Shown: positions 32,285 to 40,824, counted from the stretch's first letter. The stretch is DNA of 42,258 nt from Planctomycetaceae bacterium (GCA_011525755.1 WYBS01000031.1:1-42258); one strand, 5' to 3'. The notes: generated by a model from the letters alone, not told the origin. Numbers and translations are program-made.

Positions 32285-34015
32285 CCCGGCCCGCCCCTCC
32301 AATTCCTCCCACCGCGCGTAGAGCCGCGCGACCTCCGCCGCGATCTCCGCCCGGCTGCGCGTGACCTGCTTCACGTCCGCGGTCGCGTAGAACGCCGGGT
32401 CGCCGAGCTGCGCGTCGAACGCCGCGAGCTTCGCCTCCGCCTCCGCGATCGCGTCGGGAAGGCCCTCCAGCTCCCGCTTCTCCTTCCAGGTGAGACGCGC
32501 CACGGCAGGAGCGGGCTTCTCCCGCACGGTGGATTTCGGGGGGGTCCGGGGGACGCTTTCCTCCCGCATCCGGTCGAGGAGGCTCGAGGCGTCGCCCGCG
32601 TGGTGGCGGACCGGGTCCTTGCCGTTGCAGTAGAGGAGCCTCGTCGCGACCCGGTCGAGGAAGTAGCGGTCGTGGCTCACCACGAGCACGGACCCCTCGA
32701 ACGCGACGAGCGCCTCCTCGAGCACGCGCAAGGTCATCAGGTCGAGGTCGTTCGTGGGCTCGTCGAGCACGAGGAAGTTGCCCCCCTTGAGCAGGAGCTT
32801 CGCGAGGAGCACGCGGTTGCGCTCGCCGCCGCTGAGCTTGCCGACCGGCGTCACGAACATCTCGCGCGGGAAGAGGAAGCCGTCGAGGAAGCTCTCGACG
32901 CGCACATCGCGGTCGCCCACGCGGACCCAGGTGCTGCCGCCGCCGACCTCCTCGACCACGCTCCGGTCCGGCCGCAGCTCGCTCCGCGCCTGGTCGATGT
33001 AGGCGAACTTCACCGTGGGGCCGATCTCGACGGTGCCCTTGTCCGGCGGCAGGATCCCCATGCAGAGCTTCAGGAGCGTCGTCTTGCCCGAGCCGTTCGG
33101 CCCGACGACGCCGACGCGCTCCCTGGCGCCGATCGACAGGTCGAGCCCCCGGAAGAGGCCCCACTTCGAGACGCCCTTGAGCTCGATCCCCTTCGCGCCG
33201 AGGCGCGGTCCCGGAGGGATAAGAAAATCGGGTTCGGTTTCGACGACCTCCGCGGCTCCCGCGATGAGCGCCTCCACCTCCTGCACGCGCGACTTCGGCC
33301 GCCGGCGCTGCGCGGGGGGTTTCCGGCGGAGCCATGCGGTCTCCCGGCGCAGGAGGGAGAGCCGCGACCTCTCCGCGGACCGCTCCGCGGCCATGCGCGC
33401 GGCGCGGAGCACGAGGAACTCCTCGTAGCCCCCCTCGTAGGGGTAGATCTCGCCGCGGTCGATCTCCAGGATGCGCGTGGCCACGCGGTCGAGGAAGTAG
33501 CGGTCGTGCGTGACCATCAGGAGGGTCTCCTTCGACGAGAGGAGCCACCCCTCGAGCCAGTCGGTCGCGACCGCGTCCAGGTGGTTCGTCGGCTCGTCGA
33601 GGAGCAGGATGTCGGGCTCCGTCACGAGCAGGCGCGCGAGCGCGACGCGCCGCCGCTCTCCGCCGGAGAGCGTGCCGCAGGGGGCCGCGGGGTCATCGAG
33701 CCCGAGCCGCGAGATCATGGCCTCGGCGCGGTGGTCCCCCGGAGCCCCCCCCGATACGACCGCGAGGACGGAGAGCGCCGGGTCGAGGACGGGCTCCTGC
33801 TCCAGGTAGCCGACGGTGGCGCCCTTGCGCGCGATCCTCGTGCCCTCGTCGGGCTCGAGAAGCCCCGCGACGATCCTCAGGAGCGTGGACTTCCCGCACC
33901 CGTTCGGGCCGACGAGGGCGATGCGGTCGCCTTCCTCGACCGCGAACGAGACGCCGCGGAGGAGATGCCGCTCCGCGTAGTGCTTGTGGATCCCCTGCAG
34001 GGACACGACCGCCAT
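32282..34015 (-). CDS. uup: ABC-F family ATPase, Uup-like
   Basis: A 577-residue soluble protein with two ABC domains and no membrane segment. Walker A sites are GPNGCGKST (about 36-44) and GPNGSGKTT in the second half; signatures LSGGERRRVALARLL and LSGGERNRVLLAKLL; Walker B LLLDEPTNHLDAV and LVLDEPTNDLD. A charged linker joins the domains and a C-terminal helical hairpin (about 500-577: RLTWKEKRELEGLP) gives the Uup subgroup. ABC-F proteins act on ribosomes or replication intermediates. The ATG at 34015 is 6 bases after TACCAT, so a leaderless start is predicted. An exact G-rich repeat (33736-33749) encodes GGAPGD between Walker A and the signature of domain 1. Confidence 0.95.
   Translation of the reverse strand: MAVVSLQGIHKHYAERHLLRGVSFAVEEGDRIALVGPNGCGKSTLLRIVAGLLEPDEGTRIARKGATVGYLEQEPVLDPALSVLAVVSGGAPGDHRAEAMISRLGLDDPAAPCGTLSGGERRRVALARLLVTEPDILLLDEPTNHLDAVATDWLEGWLLSSKETLLMVTHDRYFLDRVATRILEIDRGEIYPYEGGYEEFLVLRAARMAAERSAERSRLSLLRRETAWLRRKPPAQRRRPKSRVQEVEALIAGAAEVVETEPDFLIPPGPRLGAKGIELKGVSKWGLFRGLDLSIGARERVGVVGPNGSGKTTLLKLCMGILPPDKGTVEIGPTVKFAYIDQARSELRPDRSVVEEVGGGSTWVRVGDRDVRVESFLDGFLFPREMFVTPVGKLSGGERNRVLLAKLLLKGGNFLVLDEPTNDLDLMTLRVLEEALVAFEGSVLVVSHDRYFLDRVATRLLYCNGKDPVRHHAGDASSLLDRMREESVPRTPPKSTVREKPAPAVARLTWKEKRELEGLPDAIAEAEAKLAAFDAQLGDPAFYATADVKQVTRSRAEIAAEVARLYARWEELEGRAG
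33736..33749 (-). repeat. G-rich 14-mer repeat copy (in ABC-F gene)
   Basis: Exact GGGGGCTCCGGGGG on the minus strand, within a surface-loop coding segment (GGAPGD) of the first ATPase domain. Confidence 0.8.
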
Positions 34016-34021
34016 CCTCGG

Positions 34022-34027
34022 ATGGTA
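34022..34027 (-). promoter_or_regulatory. -10 element for a leaderless start (ABC-F gene)
   Basis: Minus-strand TACCAT (34027 to 34022) lies 6 bases before the ATG at 34015. Confidence 0.6.
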
Positions 34028-34148
34028 ACCTTTAAGCGAGGGAGCGGCCCCAAACCCAAGCGGGGCAGCCACTTGCGCCGGTCGGCTGCGGCACGCGTGC
34101 CGCAAACCCCGCGGCCCGCGGAAGCCCGTGCTCGACGAAGGGCGGCGG

Positions 34149-35753
34149 TCAGGCGAGGCGCGGGTAGATCACGCGGCCGGCGATGCGCTTCCCCTTGAGC
34201 GCGGCGAGGATCGTCCCGACGTGCTCGCCAGGCACGGCCACGAAGGTGACCCGCTCGAGGATGTTGATCCGGCCCACGACGGTGCCGGGCAGGCCCGCCT
34301 CCCCCGTGATCGCCCCCACGATCGACGCGGGGCGCACGCGGTTCCAGCTGCCGACGGGGATGACGATCTCGACGAAATCGTCGCTGTCCGCGCGCGCCCG
34401 CGCCTGGGGCTGCGCCTGCGGCTCCGGCTCGGGCGCGACGTAGAGCGGCGACTCCCCCCACGCAAGCCTCGCCGCCGCCGCGGCCAGGTCGGCGAAGTCG
34501 TGCCCCTCCTCGGCGTGCATCTCCTTCATCATGTTGAGGAAGGGCGCCCGCTCCTCCTCCGTCACGGCCCGCAGCCTGTCCTGGAAGCGCTCCCGGCGCC
34601 GGTCCACGAGCTCGGCGCGGCCGGGGATGCGCATCGGCTCGATCGGCCGCCCGCTGAACCGCTCGATCGCGCGCATCATGCCACGATCGCGGGGCTGCCA
34701 GAAGGTGATCGCGCGCCCCGTGCGCCCCGCGCGACCGGTACGCCCGATGCGATGGACGTAGATCTCCTGGTGCCTCGGGAGGTCGTAGTTGACCACGAGC
34801 CCGATGTGATCCACGTCGAGGCCGCGCGCGGCGACGTCGGTCGCCACCACGATCTGCGTCTTGCGCGCCTTGAGCCGCTGGACGACCGCTTCGCGCGCCT
34901 TCTGGTCCATGCCGCCGTGGATGCACTCCGCCTCGTATCCGCGGCCCTGCAGGTGCTCGGCCAGCTCCGCGGTCGCGCGCTGGGTCCCCGCGAAGACGAG
35001 CACCGCCTCGTAGTCCTCCGCCTCCAGCACGCGCTCGAGGGCATCGTTCTTCTCGTGCCGCCCGACGCTTATCGCGAACTGCTCCGTCCCGGGAACGGTC
35101 AGCGTGCGGCTCGGCATCTTCATGTCGACCGCGTTCCTCAGGTGGCGGTCCGCGATGCGCCGGATCGGCGCCGGCATCGTCGCGGAGAAGAGCGAGATCT
35201 GCCGGTCGTCGGGTGCGTGCTCGAGGATCCACTCGACGTCCTCGATGAACCCCATCTTGAGCATCTCGTCCGCCTCGTCGAGGCCGAAGAAGCGGACGCC
35301 CTTGAGCGAGAGCGTGCCCCGCTCCAGGTGATCGCGCACGCGGCCGGGCGTGCCGATGACGACGTGCACGCCGCGCTGCAGGGCGTTCCTCTGGATGTGG
35401 ATCGGCTGGCCGCCGTAGATCGGGAGCACGTGCACGCCGCCGTTGCCGAGGTGCTTGCCGTACGAACGCACGGCCTCGGCCACCTGCAGCGCGAGCTCGC
35501 GGGTCGGCGTGAGCACGATCGCCTGCACCGACCGGTCGGTCATGTCGAGGCGCTGGAGGAGCGGCAGCGTGAACGCGGCGGTCTTGCCCGTCCCCGTCTG
35601 CGCCTGGCCCAGCAGGTCGCGGCCGAGGAGCAGCGGCGGGATCGCGCCCGCCTGGATCGGCGTGGGCTGCTCGTAGCCGAGCTCCTCGAGGCTCTTCAAG
35701 AGCGGCGGGGCGAGCTTCAGGTCCCGGAAGGTGAGTTCGGTATCGGTGTCCAT
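34149..35753 (-). CDS. deaD: DEAD-box ATP-dependent RNA helicase with DbpA-like RNA-binding domain
   Basis: A 534-residue helicase. Ordered motifs: Q-motif region PTPIQ, AQTGTGKT (I), PTRELA (Ia), TPGR (Ib), DEAD (II), SAT (III), VFAGTQ (IV), ATDVAARGLDV (V) and HRIGRTGR (VI). After an acidic linker a DbpA/CsdA-type RNA-binding domain closes the protein (about 455-534, IVIPVGSWNRVRPASIVGAI). The architecture is that of DeaD/CsdA, used in ribosome assembly and RNA turnover in the cold. The start MDTDTELTF at 35753 begins directly at the helicase fold; a 37-residue upstream extension is unconserved. Unlike its neighbours, the nearest -10-like hexamer (minus-strand TACGCT) is about 95 bases upstream, so a long leader is likely. 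Confidence 0.95.
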   Translation of the reverse strand: MDTDTELTFRDLKLAPPLLKSLEELGYEQPTPIQAGAIPPLLLGRDLLGQAQTGTGKTAAFTLPLLQRLDMTDRSVQAIVLTPTRELALQVAEAVRSYGKHLGNGGVHVLPIYGGQPIHIQRNALQRGVHVVIGTPGRVRDHLERGTLSLKGVRFFGLDEADEMLKMGFIEDVEWILEHAPDDRQISLFSATMPAPIRRIADRHLRNAVDMKMPSRTLTVPGTEQFAISVGRHEKNDALERVLEAEDYEAVLVFAGTQRATAELAEHLQGRGYEAECIHGGMDQKAREAVVQRLKARKTQIVVATDVAARGLDVDHIGLVVNYDLPRHQEIYVHRIGRTGRAGRTGRAITFWQPRDRGMMRAIERFSGRPIEPMRIPGRAELVDRRRERFQDRLRAVTEEERAPFLNMMKEMHAEEGHDFADLAAAAARLAWGESPLYVAPEPEPQAQPQARARADSDDFVEIVIPVGSWNRVRPASIVGAITGEAGLPGTVVGRINILERVTFVAVPGEHVGTILAALKGKRIAGRVIYPRLA

Positions 35754-35896
35754 GGGCGTCCGTCGCTTCCTGCCCGTCCACCGTCCACGAGGAGAGCGGT
35801 CGCCTGCCCAATGACAGGTCGACGAGGCAATCCGGCAGCGTACCGCGGCCCCGCGGCGAGGCAAGGTCCTCGGGCCGGACGCATCCGGCGGGCGAA

Positions 35897-35913
35897 GGGA
35901 GGGGGCGCGGGGG
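35897..35913 (+). repeat. Variant of the G-rich repeat with quadruplex pattern, intergenic
   Basis: GGGGGCGCGGGGG at 35901-35913 preceded by GGGA and followed by AGGG: four G runs with one- to three-base loops. It lies between the helicase and the HEAT/VWA genes. Confidence 0.7.
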
Positions 35914-35945
35914 AGGGAGGCCCGCCCCGGGGATGCACGCGCGGC

Positions 35946-37505
35946 TCACCGGAAGCCGACGTAGCGGCCGCCGGTCGCGCGCGCGAGTTCCTTCAGGAAG
36001 GCGCTGCCCTCGACCTCGCCGATCCCCACCGTGTGGATCACGACGCGGAGCATGCGGTTCCTCCCGAGCAGCTCCGCGAGGAGCGCGTCGAGCCCGCTCA
36101 CCCGGCCGCGGTTCGGGTCGCCGTCCGACAGCAGGAAGATCGTGTCGGCGCCCGAATCCAGCGCGCGGTCGAGCGAGTCGGAGATGTTCGTCGTGCCGTT
36201 GCCCTCGATCCCGTCGACGAACGCGTGCGCCTTCTTCTTGCCGCGCGCGTTCGCTGCCACGAGATCCTCCTCCCACGCCTTGTACGACTCGCTGTAGACG
36301 ATGATCCCGAACACCGCGTCGTCGGGCAGGTCCTCGATCGCGCGGTGCAGCTGCCACTTCGCGATGTCGAGCTTCGTGTCGCCCTTCGGGCTCGCGTAGG
36401 CTCCCTTCCCGCCCGTCGCCGCCGCGGGCTTCGCGCCCGCCGGATCCTTCATGCTCTGCGAGATGTCGACGACGAAGACCACGCGCCGGCTCTGCGTCGT
36501 GATCCCGTAGAACGCCGACGTGTGCCCCTTCCGCTTCTCCTCGTCCCCCTCCTCCCCGGGCCCCTCCTCCCCCCACGCCTCCAGCGTCTTCTCGTACTCC
36601 AGGGCGTCCGCGAGCTCCTTCGCCTTCGCCGCGATCCACTCCCCGTTGCTCGCGAGCCAGTCCCGCCAGAGGCCGGCGTCACCATACATTTTTATCCCGG
36701 TGAGCGCGAAGAGCGCGTCGTCGATGTCCTTCCGGAGGCGCCCCTTCTCCCTTGCGAGCGCGTCGACGAGCGACGGCACCGCCTCGACGAGCTTCGCGCG
36801 CGCGAGGATCGCGATCGCGAGCGCGCGAACCTCCCAGGCGGGGTCGGCAAGCGCCGCGACCGGCGCCGCCCTCATCTCGGAGATCTTCCAGCGGAGCAGC
36901 GCCGCGAGCGCCGCGGCGCGGACGCGGGGCGAGGCGTCGTCCTTCGCGGCCCTGAGGAGCGCCGCGAGCGCGGACGCGCCGCCCTCGGGCCGGAGCGCTC
37001 GCGCCGCGGCGCGGCGGAGCTCCTCGTCGGGCGACGCGAGCGCGTCCGCGCCGGGCGACGCCGCCTCGGCGACGGCGCGGTTGCGCAAGAGGAGCGTCCG
37101 GTAGAACGGCACGAGCACGGCCGCCAGCTTGCGCGTGTCGCGCTGCTTCTCGCTCGCCTCCATCCAGCCGCGGTTGAAGACCTCCGCGTAGTCCGCCTCG
37201 ACGCGCGCGAGCCGCTTCCGCCAGTCCGCGTTCTCCTTCGCCATCGCGGCGAAGGCGGCCTTCATCCGCGCGGGGTCGAGCGCGGCGACCGCCTGCCGGC
37301 GCTCCTCGAAGTCCTTCTCGTAGGGCTCGAGCAGCTTCCGCACGAGCGCGTCGAACGGCGCCGCCTCGGTGACGATCCCCTTCGGGAGATTCGGCTCGAC
37401 CTCCTCGGCGATCTTCCCGGGCACCTTGATCGGGCGGAAGGGATCCTTGTCGGCGGCGGCCGCCGCGGCGAGGAGGACGAGCGCGACGAGGGCGCGCGCT
37501 GCCAC
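35946..37505 (-). CDS. Exported protein with HEAT repeats and a von Willebrand factor A domain
   Basis: A 519-residue protein starting at GTG with a signal peptide (about 1-18, LVALVLLAAAAAA). A helical N-terminal part (about 45-140) is followed by HEAT-like repeats (about 150-260: DEELRRAAARAL, SPRVRAAALAALL, AWEVRALAIAILARA). A VWA domain (about 340-519) has an intact MIDAS: D347-I-S349-Q-S351, the Thr in GNGTTNISDSL and the Asp in LLSDGDPNRG. VWA domains bind protein partners through a metal ion. Expected outside the cytoplasmic membrane; partner unknown. The GTG lies 6 bases after minus-strand TATCGT, the leaderless pattern. It diverges from another helical-repeat, membrane-anchored protein, with a G-rich repeat between them. 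Confidence 0.9.
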   Translation of the reverse strand: MAARALVALVLLAAAAAADKDPFRPIKVPGKIAEEVEPNLPKGIVTEAAPFDALVRKLLEPYEKDFEERRQAVAALDPARMKAAFAAMAKENADWRKRLARVEADYAEVFNRGWMEASEKQRDTRKLAAVLVPFYRTLLLRNRAVAEAASPGADALASPDEELRRAAARALRPEGGASALAALLRAAKDDASPRVRAAALAALLRWKISEMRAAPVAALADPAWEVRALAIAILARAKLVEAVPSLVDALAREKGRLRKDIDDALFALTGIKMYGDAGLWRDWLASNGEWIAAKAKELADALEYEKTLEAWGEEGPGEEGDEEKRKGHTSAFYGITTQSRRVVFVVDISQSMKDPAGAKPAAATGGKGAYASPKGDTKLDIAKWQLHRAIEDLPDDAVFGIIVYSESYKAWEEDLVAANARGKKKAHAFVDGIEGNGTTNISDSLDRALDSGADTIFLLSDGDPNRGRVSGLDALLAELLGRNRMLRVVIHTVGIGEVEGSAFLKELARATGGRYVGFR

Positions 37506-37511
37506 GGCCTC

Positions 37512-37517
37512 ACGATA
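37512..37517 (-). promoter_or_regulatory. -10 element for a leaderless GTG start (HEAT/VWA gene)
   Basis: Minus-strand TATCGT (37517 to 37512) is 6 bases before GTG at 37505. No ATG or ribosome-binding site competes. Confidence 0.6.
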
Positions 37518-37552
37518 CTCGGGGGCGCCAGACCGCCGGCAGGGGGAAAAAG

Positions 37553-37566
37553 GGGGGCTCCGGGGG
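37553..37566 (+). repeat. G-rich 14-mer repeat copy between divergent promoters
   Basis: Exact GGGGGCTCCGGGGG, with extra G on both sides and GGGGGAAAAA just upstream. It lies midway between two divergent leaderless starts (37505 and 37596). Confidence 0.85.
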
Positions 37567-37583
37567 GAGGACGGCCCATCGGT

Positions 37584-37589
37584 CATACT
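37584..37589 (+). promoter_or_regulatory. -10-like element for a leaderless start (anchored repeat protein)
   Basis: CATACT is 6 bases before the ATG at 37596. The first base departs from TAnnnT but the key A and final T are kept. Confidence 0.5.
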
Positions 37590-37595
37590 GGGCGC

Positions 37596-38615
37596 ATGGC
37601 CGGCTGGAAGATCTCCACCTTCCTCTTCGCGGGCGCGACGCTCGTCCTCTTCGGCCGCGAGCTCCTGCGCGAGGGGCCGGGAGCCCCGCGTGCGCAGACA
37701 CGCACCGAGCTGCCCGCCGTCCCCGTGCCGACGGCGCCGGATGAGCCCCTCCCCCCGCCCCCGCCCCCGCCCGCACCCCCACCCCCCGACCTGCCTGCGG
37801 GCGACCTCGCCTACGCGGTCCTGATCGGCGGGCCGCAGCGGAGCTGGGAGGAACGCCTCGCCCTGCTCGAGCCGCGGCGCGACGACATCGTGCGCGTCCT
37901 CGAGGGATGGATCGCGCGCGCGGACGAGGTCTATGCCGCGAAGGGCTCGCTCGACCTCGCGCTCATCGCGTACGCGCGGCTGCACGGGAAGACGGCCGTG
38001 CCCCTTCTCGAGCGGCTGGCGATCGAGCGGGAGCATGAGAAGCCGGGGATCGACGCCGTGGAGGCCCTCGCGTGGGTCGAGGATCCCGACGCGACGCTGG
38101 CGATCCTCCGCCTCCAGGCGCGGCAGCCGCCGGACTGCGTCGTGATCCCCACGTTCCACCTGCTCGGAAGGGCGAACGCGGCCGCGGACGTCGTGCGCGC
38201 GTGGGAGGCCGTCCCGGCCTTGCGGGAGCACGCGCGGCAGGCGATGTTCCTCGCGGGGAGCCCGGAGGACCGCGATCGCGTCTGGCGATCGGCGGACCAC
38301 GAGGAGCGCCGGGACCTGATGCGCTTCACGGGATTCCGGTGGAAGGAGTGGGACTCGATCTACCTCGAGGCCGCGAAGCAGTTCGTGCAGTCGGAGGATC
38401 CGCGGGATCGCCTCGCCGCTCTCCATGTGATCCTCCGGTGTCCCGAGGCGTTCCCGAAGGACACGGTGGCGGGCGCGGAGCGGGTGCTTGCCGCGGACCT
38501 CGCCGCGGCCCCCGCGGACTCGCGCGGGCTGCTCACTCGCATCAAGGGCGAGTGGGACGCGCTGCGCAACGCGCGCGAGCGGGAGGAACGGATCCGGGCC
38601 GTTCTGCTGCGCTAG
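37596..38615 (+). CDS. Membrane-anchored helical-repeat protein of unknown function
   Basis: A 339-residue protein: one N-terminal hydrophobic helix (about 6-22), a linker rich in Pro (about 40-66, including runs of up to seven prolines) and a helical-repeat body (about 70-339) that looks HEAT-like (GKTAVPLLERLAIE, PGIDAVEALAWVEDPDATLAIL, DPRDRLAALHVILRC). Topology predicts the repeats outside the cytoplasm, held away from the membrane by the Pro linker. No enzyme motif. It is divergent from the HEAT/VWA gene, so a shared process is plausible but unproven. Confidence 0.82.
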   Translation: MAGWKISTFLFAGATLVLFGRELLREGPGAPRAQTRTELPAVPVPTAPDEPLPPPPPPPAPPPPDLPAGDLAYAVLIGGPQRSWEERLALLEPRRDDIVRVLEGWIARADEVYAAKGSLDLALIAYARLHGKTAVPLLERLAIEREHEKPGIDAVEALAWVEDPDATLAILRLQARQPPDCVVIPTFHLLGRANAAADVVRAWEAVPALREHARQAMFLAGSPEDRDRVWRSADHEERRDLMRFTGFRWKEWDSIYLEAAKQFVQSEDPRDRLAALHVILRCPEAFPKDTVAGAERVLAADLAAAPADSRGLLTRIKGEWDALRNAREREERIRAVLLR

Positions 38616-38651
38616 GGTCTGTCCGAGAAGTCGTCCTGGACTCGGCAGGCT

Positions 38652-38684
38652 GCGCCACCCCGCCCGCGGGCAGCGGGGTGGCGC
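38652..38684. terminator. Strong hairpin between convergent genes, possible bidirectional terminator
   Basis: A perfect 12-bp stem GCGCCACCCCGC/GCGGGGTGGCGC with a 9-base loop, 37 bases after one stop codon and 33 bases from the other. It has no T tract on either side, so termination may rely on the hairpin alone or on Rho. Confidence 0.55.
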
Positions 38685-38716
38685 CTCCGGGACGTCGGCC
38701 CCTCGCGGGGCCCCGG

Positions 38717-40333
38717 TCACGGCTTCTGGTAGAACCTGGCGACGCGCGCGTAGTACGCGCCCGGGAAGTCCCCGGCGAGCGTCAACGACCCGTCGGTCGC
38801 GACGTTGGCGAGGATGAAACCCGAGGGCGGCACGCCGCCGGTACCCGCATCGGGGTCGTTCGTGAAGTAGGCGGCCGCGACGAGGTCCTCGGCCGCGTTG
38901 ATCGAGATGGTCCGGTAGACGCGCGCCAGCGTGCCCGAGGGGGGGAACGGCAGGCCGCCGTCGCTCAGCTCGGTGCTCCCGACGCCGACGGCGGGCACGA
39001 TGTTGGCCCCGTCGTACGTGTACGACTTGAGGCCTCCGAAGCCCGACGTGACGATCAGCGCGCCGCTCTGCGCCAGTGCGAAGTCGCGCGCCCGGTTCGG
39101 CGTGTTCGCGCTCGCCGCGATCAGGACCGGGAGGTCCGGGTCGAGGAGCGAGTACGTGTGCAGCTGCGGGGTGTTCCCGCCGCCGATGATCGCGAACATC
39201 GTGCCGGCGAGGATCTGGTTCGCCTCCCCCGAGTCGCCGCCGGGGATCAGCGTGAGCGACGCCGGTCCGACGGTGAACACCTCGGTCCCGTGGTAGACGC
39301 GCGTTCCGTCGTCCGAGACGGCGATCCCGTGCTGGCCCGTCGTGTTCTCCCCCGACGCGGCGATGAGCAGGAGGGAACCGTCCGCAGGATCGCAGTCCCA
39401 CATGCGCAGCCCGTCGAGTTCGTCGTCCTGGTGGAAGAGGCGCGTCCCGTCCGCGGAGAACACGAGCGTGACCGGCGAGGGCTCCTGCGTGACGGAGAAG
39501 TCGTCGTCGGAGGTCCGGTAGGACTCCTCGAAGGTGAGGGTCCCGTTGCCCCAGTTGATCGCGAAGCGGGAGATCAGGTCGCTGCCCCAGCAGTAGGGGT
39601 TGCCCTGGAAGCAGTCGTACTGCGACGTCACGTAGAGCCACTGCCCGCTCGGGTGCATCGCGAACCCGAAGATCGTGTAGTTGCCCCCGATCGTGACGTT
39701 GACGTTGCCCGCCGTGTCCACAGGGGCGTCGGCCTCGACCGTGAACGTGTCGGGGTCCACGATCGTGTCGATCTCGACGTCGTCGTCCACGGCCGCCCCG
39801 CTCGTGTAGTCGAGGACGACGATGTCCCCGGACTGGAGCCCGTGGGCGGCGAGCGTGATCGTCACGGTGGTGCCCGTCTGCGAGTAGGTGGCGCCGAACA
39901 GCACGGACGGGCTCCGCAGGACGGTCCCGTCGGTGATCGCGCCCGCCGCGGGGTCGTCGATCGTGAAGGTGTTCTCGTCGACGACCGTGGCGACGTAGAT
40001 CCCGTCGGTCGCCGTCCCGCCGGTGCCGGCGAAGAAGTCCAGCTGGATCTTGTAGCCGTCCGGCACGTTGTGCTTCTGCATCGTGACCGTGACGAGGTTC
40101 CCGGTCCTCGAATAGGTCCCCGGGATGCCGGGGATCAGCGCGGTGTCGCGCAGCGTCGGCGCGCCGCCCGAGACCGAGTAGACCGAGATGCCCAGCCTGT
40201 CGCTCACGAAGAGCAGCTCGGAGTAGCCGTCGCCGTCCCCGCCGCAGCCGTTGAGGCCGGCGGCGAGCACCGCGATCAGGGCAAGACCCGCGATCCGGCG
40301 CGCGCCGGATCCCTTGCGTCCGTTTCCATTCAT
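38717..40333 (-). CDS. Beta-propeller lipoprotein with two inserted beta modules
   Basis: A 538-residue lipoprotein: hydrophobic segment then LNGC (lipidated Cys near 30), followed by a Gly/Asp linker. The main body looks like a lactonase/YVTN-type beta-propeller: repeated strands such as LLFVSDRLGISVYSVS, FAMHPSGQWLYVTSQYD, LVFSADGTRLFHQD, GIAVSDDGTRVYHGTE. Soon after the first blade, two similar ~65-residue modules are inserted (about 70-135 and 140-200), each with TVT(M/L), a (K)HN/(A)HGL turn, a DG/DD loop and ENTFTI or PDTFTV; they resemble repeat modules in phage fibre and surface proteins. A surface binding role is likely. A GGAG-containing leader precedes the ATG. Cysteines in DCFQGNPYC may form a disulfide. 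Confidence 0.86.
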   Translation of the reverse strand: MNGNGRKGSGARRIAGLALIAVLAAGLNGCGGDGDGYSELLFVSDRLGISVYSVSGGAPTLRDTALIPGIPGTYSRTGNLVTVTMQKHNVPDGYKIQLDFFAGTGGTATDGIYVATVVDENTFTIDDPAAGAITDGTVLRSPSVLFGATYSQTGTTVTITLAAHGLQSGDIVVLDYTSGAAVDDDVEIDTIVDPDTFTVEADAPVDTAGNVNVTIGGNYTIFGFAMHPSGQWLYVTSQYDCFQGNPYCWGSDLISRFAINWGNGTLTFEESYRTSDDDFSVTQEPSPVTLVFSADGTRLFHQDDELDGLRMWDCDPADGSLLLIAASGENTTGQHGIAVSDDGTRVYHGTEVFTVGPASLTLIPGGDSGEANQILAGTMFAIIGGGNTPQLHTYSLLDPDLPVLIAASANTPNRARDFALAQSGALIVTSGFGGLKSYTYDGANIVPAVGVGSTELSDGGLPFPPSGTLARVYRTISINAAEDLVAAAYFTNDPDAGTGGVPPSGFILANVATDGSLTLAGDFPGAYYARVARFYQKP

Positions 40334-40538
40334 ACGTTCTTCTCTCCCAGCAGGCGACAACGCGATCCCGGATTCAGGATCACCCCCCGCTTCCCGGCAG
40401 CCTAGCGCACTCCCCGGACAGAAGCAGCACGAATCCTCGGCGGCGGGTGCCGGCGAGGCGCTGCCTCCACCGCGAGCGGGCGATGACGAGTCCGGCGAAA
40501 CGAGGCTCGCGTGCGGCGTGCTTCCGCCCTGCGGCGGG

Positions 40539-40817
40539 TCAGAAGAGCTTGCCGGCGAGCGAGGCGTCCTTGTCGGTGCGCGTGCCGATCTTCACGTTCG
40601 TCACGATCCGCACGACGCCCTCCCCGTGGAGCGTCTCGTGGATTCTCGCGATCGTGTCGAGGATCGTCCCGAGCTCGCCCTCGACGTTCGTCCCGTAGGC
40701 GTGGAGCTGGACCACGAGGCCCGATTCCTTGATGATCTCGTGGGCGCGCTTCACCTCCCGCCTCACCGACACGCCCATGCCCAGGGGGACGACCTGGATC
40801 TCCGCCAGCGCTTTCAT
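40539..40817 (-). CDS. MTH1187/YqgV-type thiamine-binding protein family (DUF77)
   Basis: A 92-residue protein of the DUF77 family (MTH1187, YqgV, yeast YBL001c), ferredoxin-like tetramers, some of which bind thiamine or its pyrimidine precursor. Marks: IQVVPLGMGVSV (7-18) with the conserved PLG, IIKESGLVVQLHAYGTNVEGE (27-47) and the GVVRIVTNVKIGTRTD strand (68-83). No signal peptide; cytoplasmic. The ATG at 40817 is 7 bases after TACGAT. An in-frame ATG at 40826 overlaps that hexamer and was rejected. It diverges from a sirtuin gene with overlapping promoters. Role in vitamin B1 handling is inferred from family only. Confidence 0.92.
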   Translation of the reverse strand: MKALAEIQVVPLGMGVSVRREVKRAHEIIKESGLVVQLHAYGTNVEGELGTILDTIARIHETLHGEGVVRIVTNVKIGTRTDKDASLAGKLF

Positions 40818-40824
40818 CGCCCCC

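Noticed and set aside
38616-38640. Possible insertion-sequence end (GGTCTGTCC near a stop codon)
   Set aside because: Short similarity to some transposon termini, but no matching inverted end, target duplication or transposase nearby.
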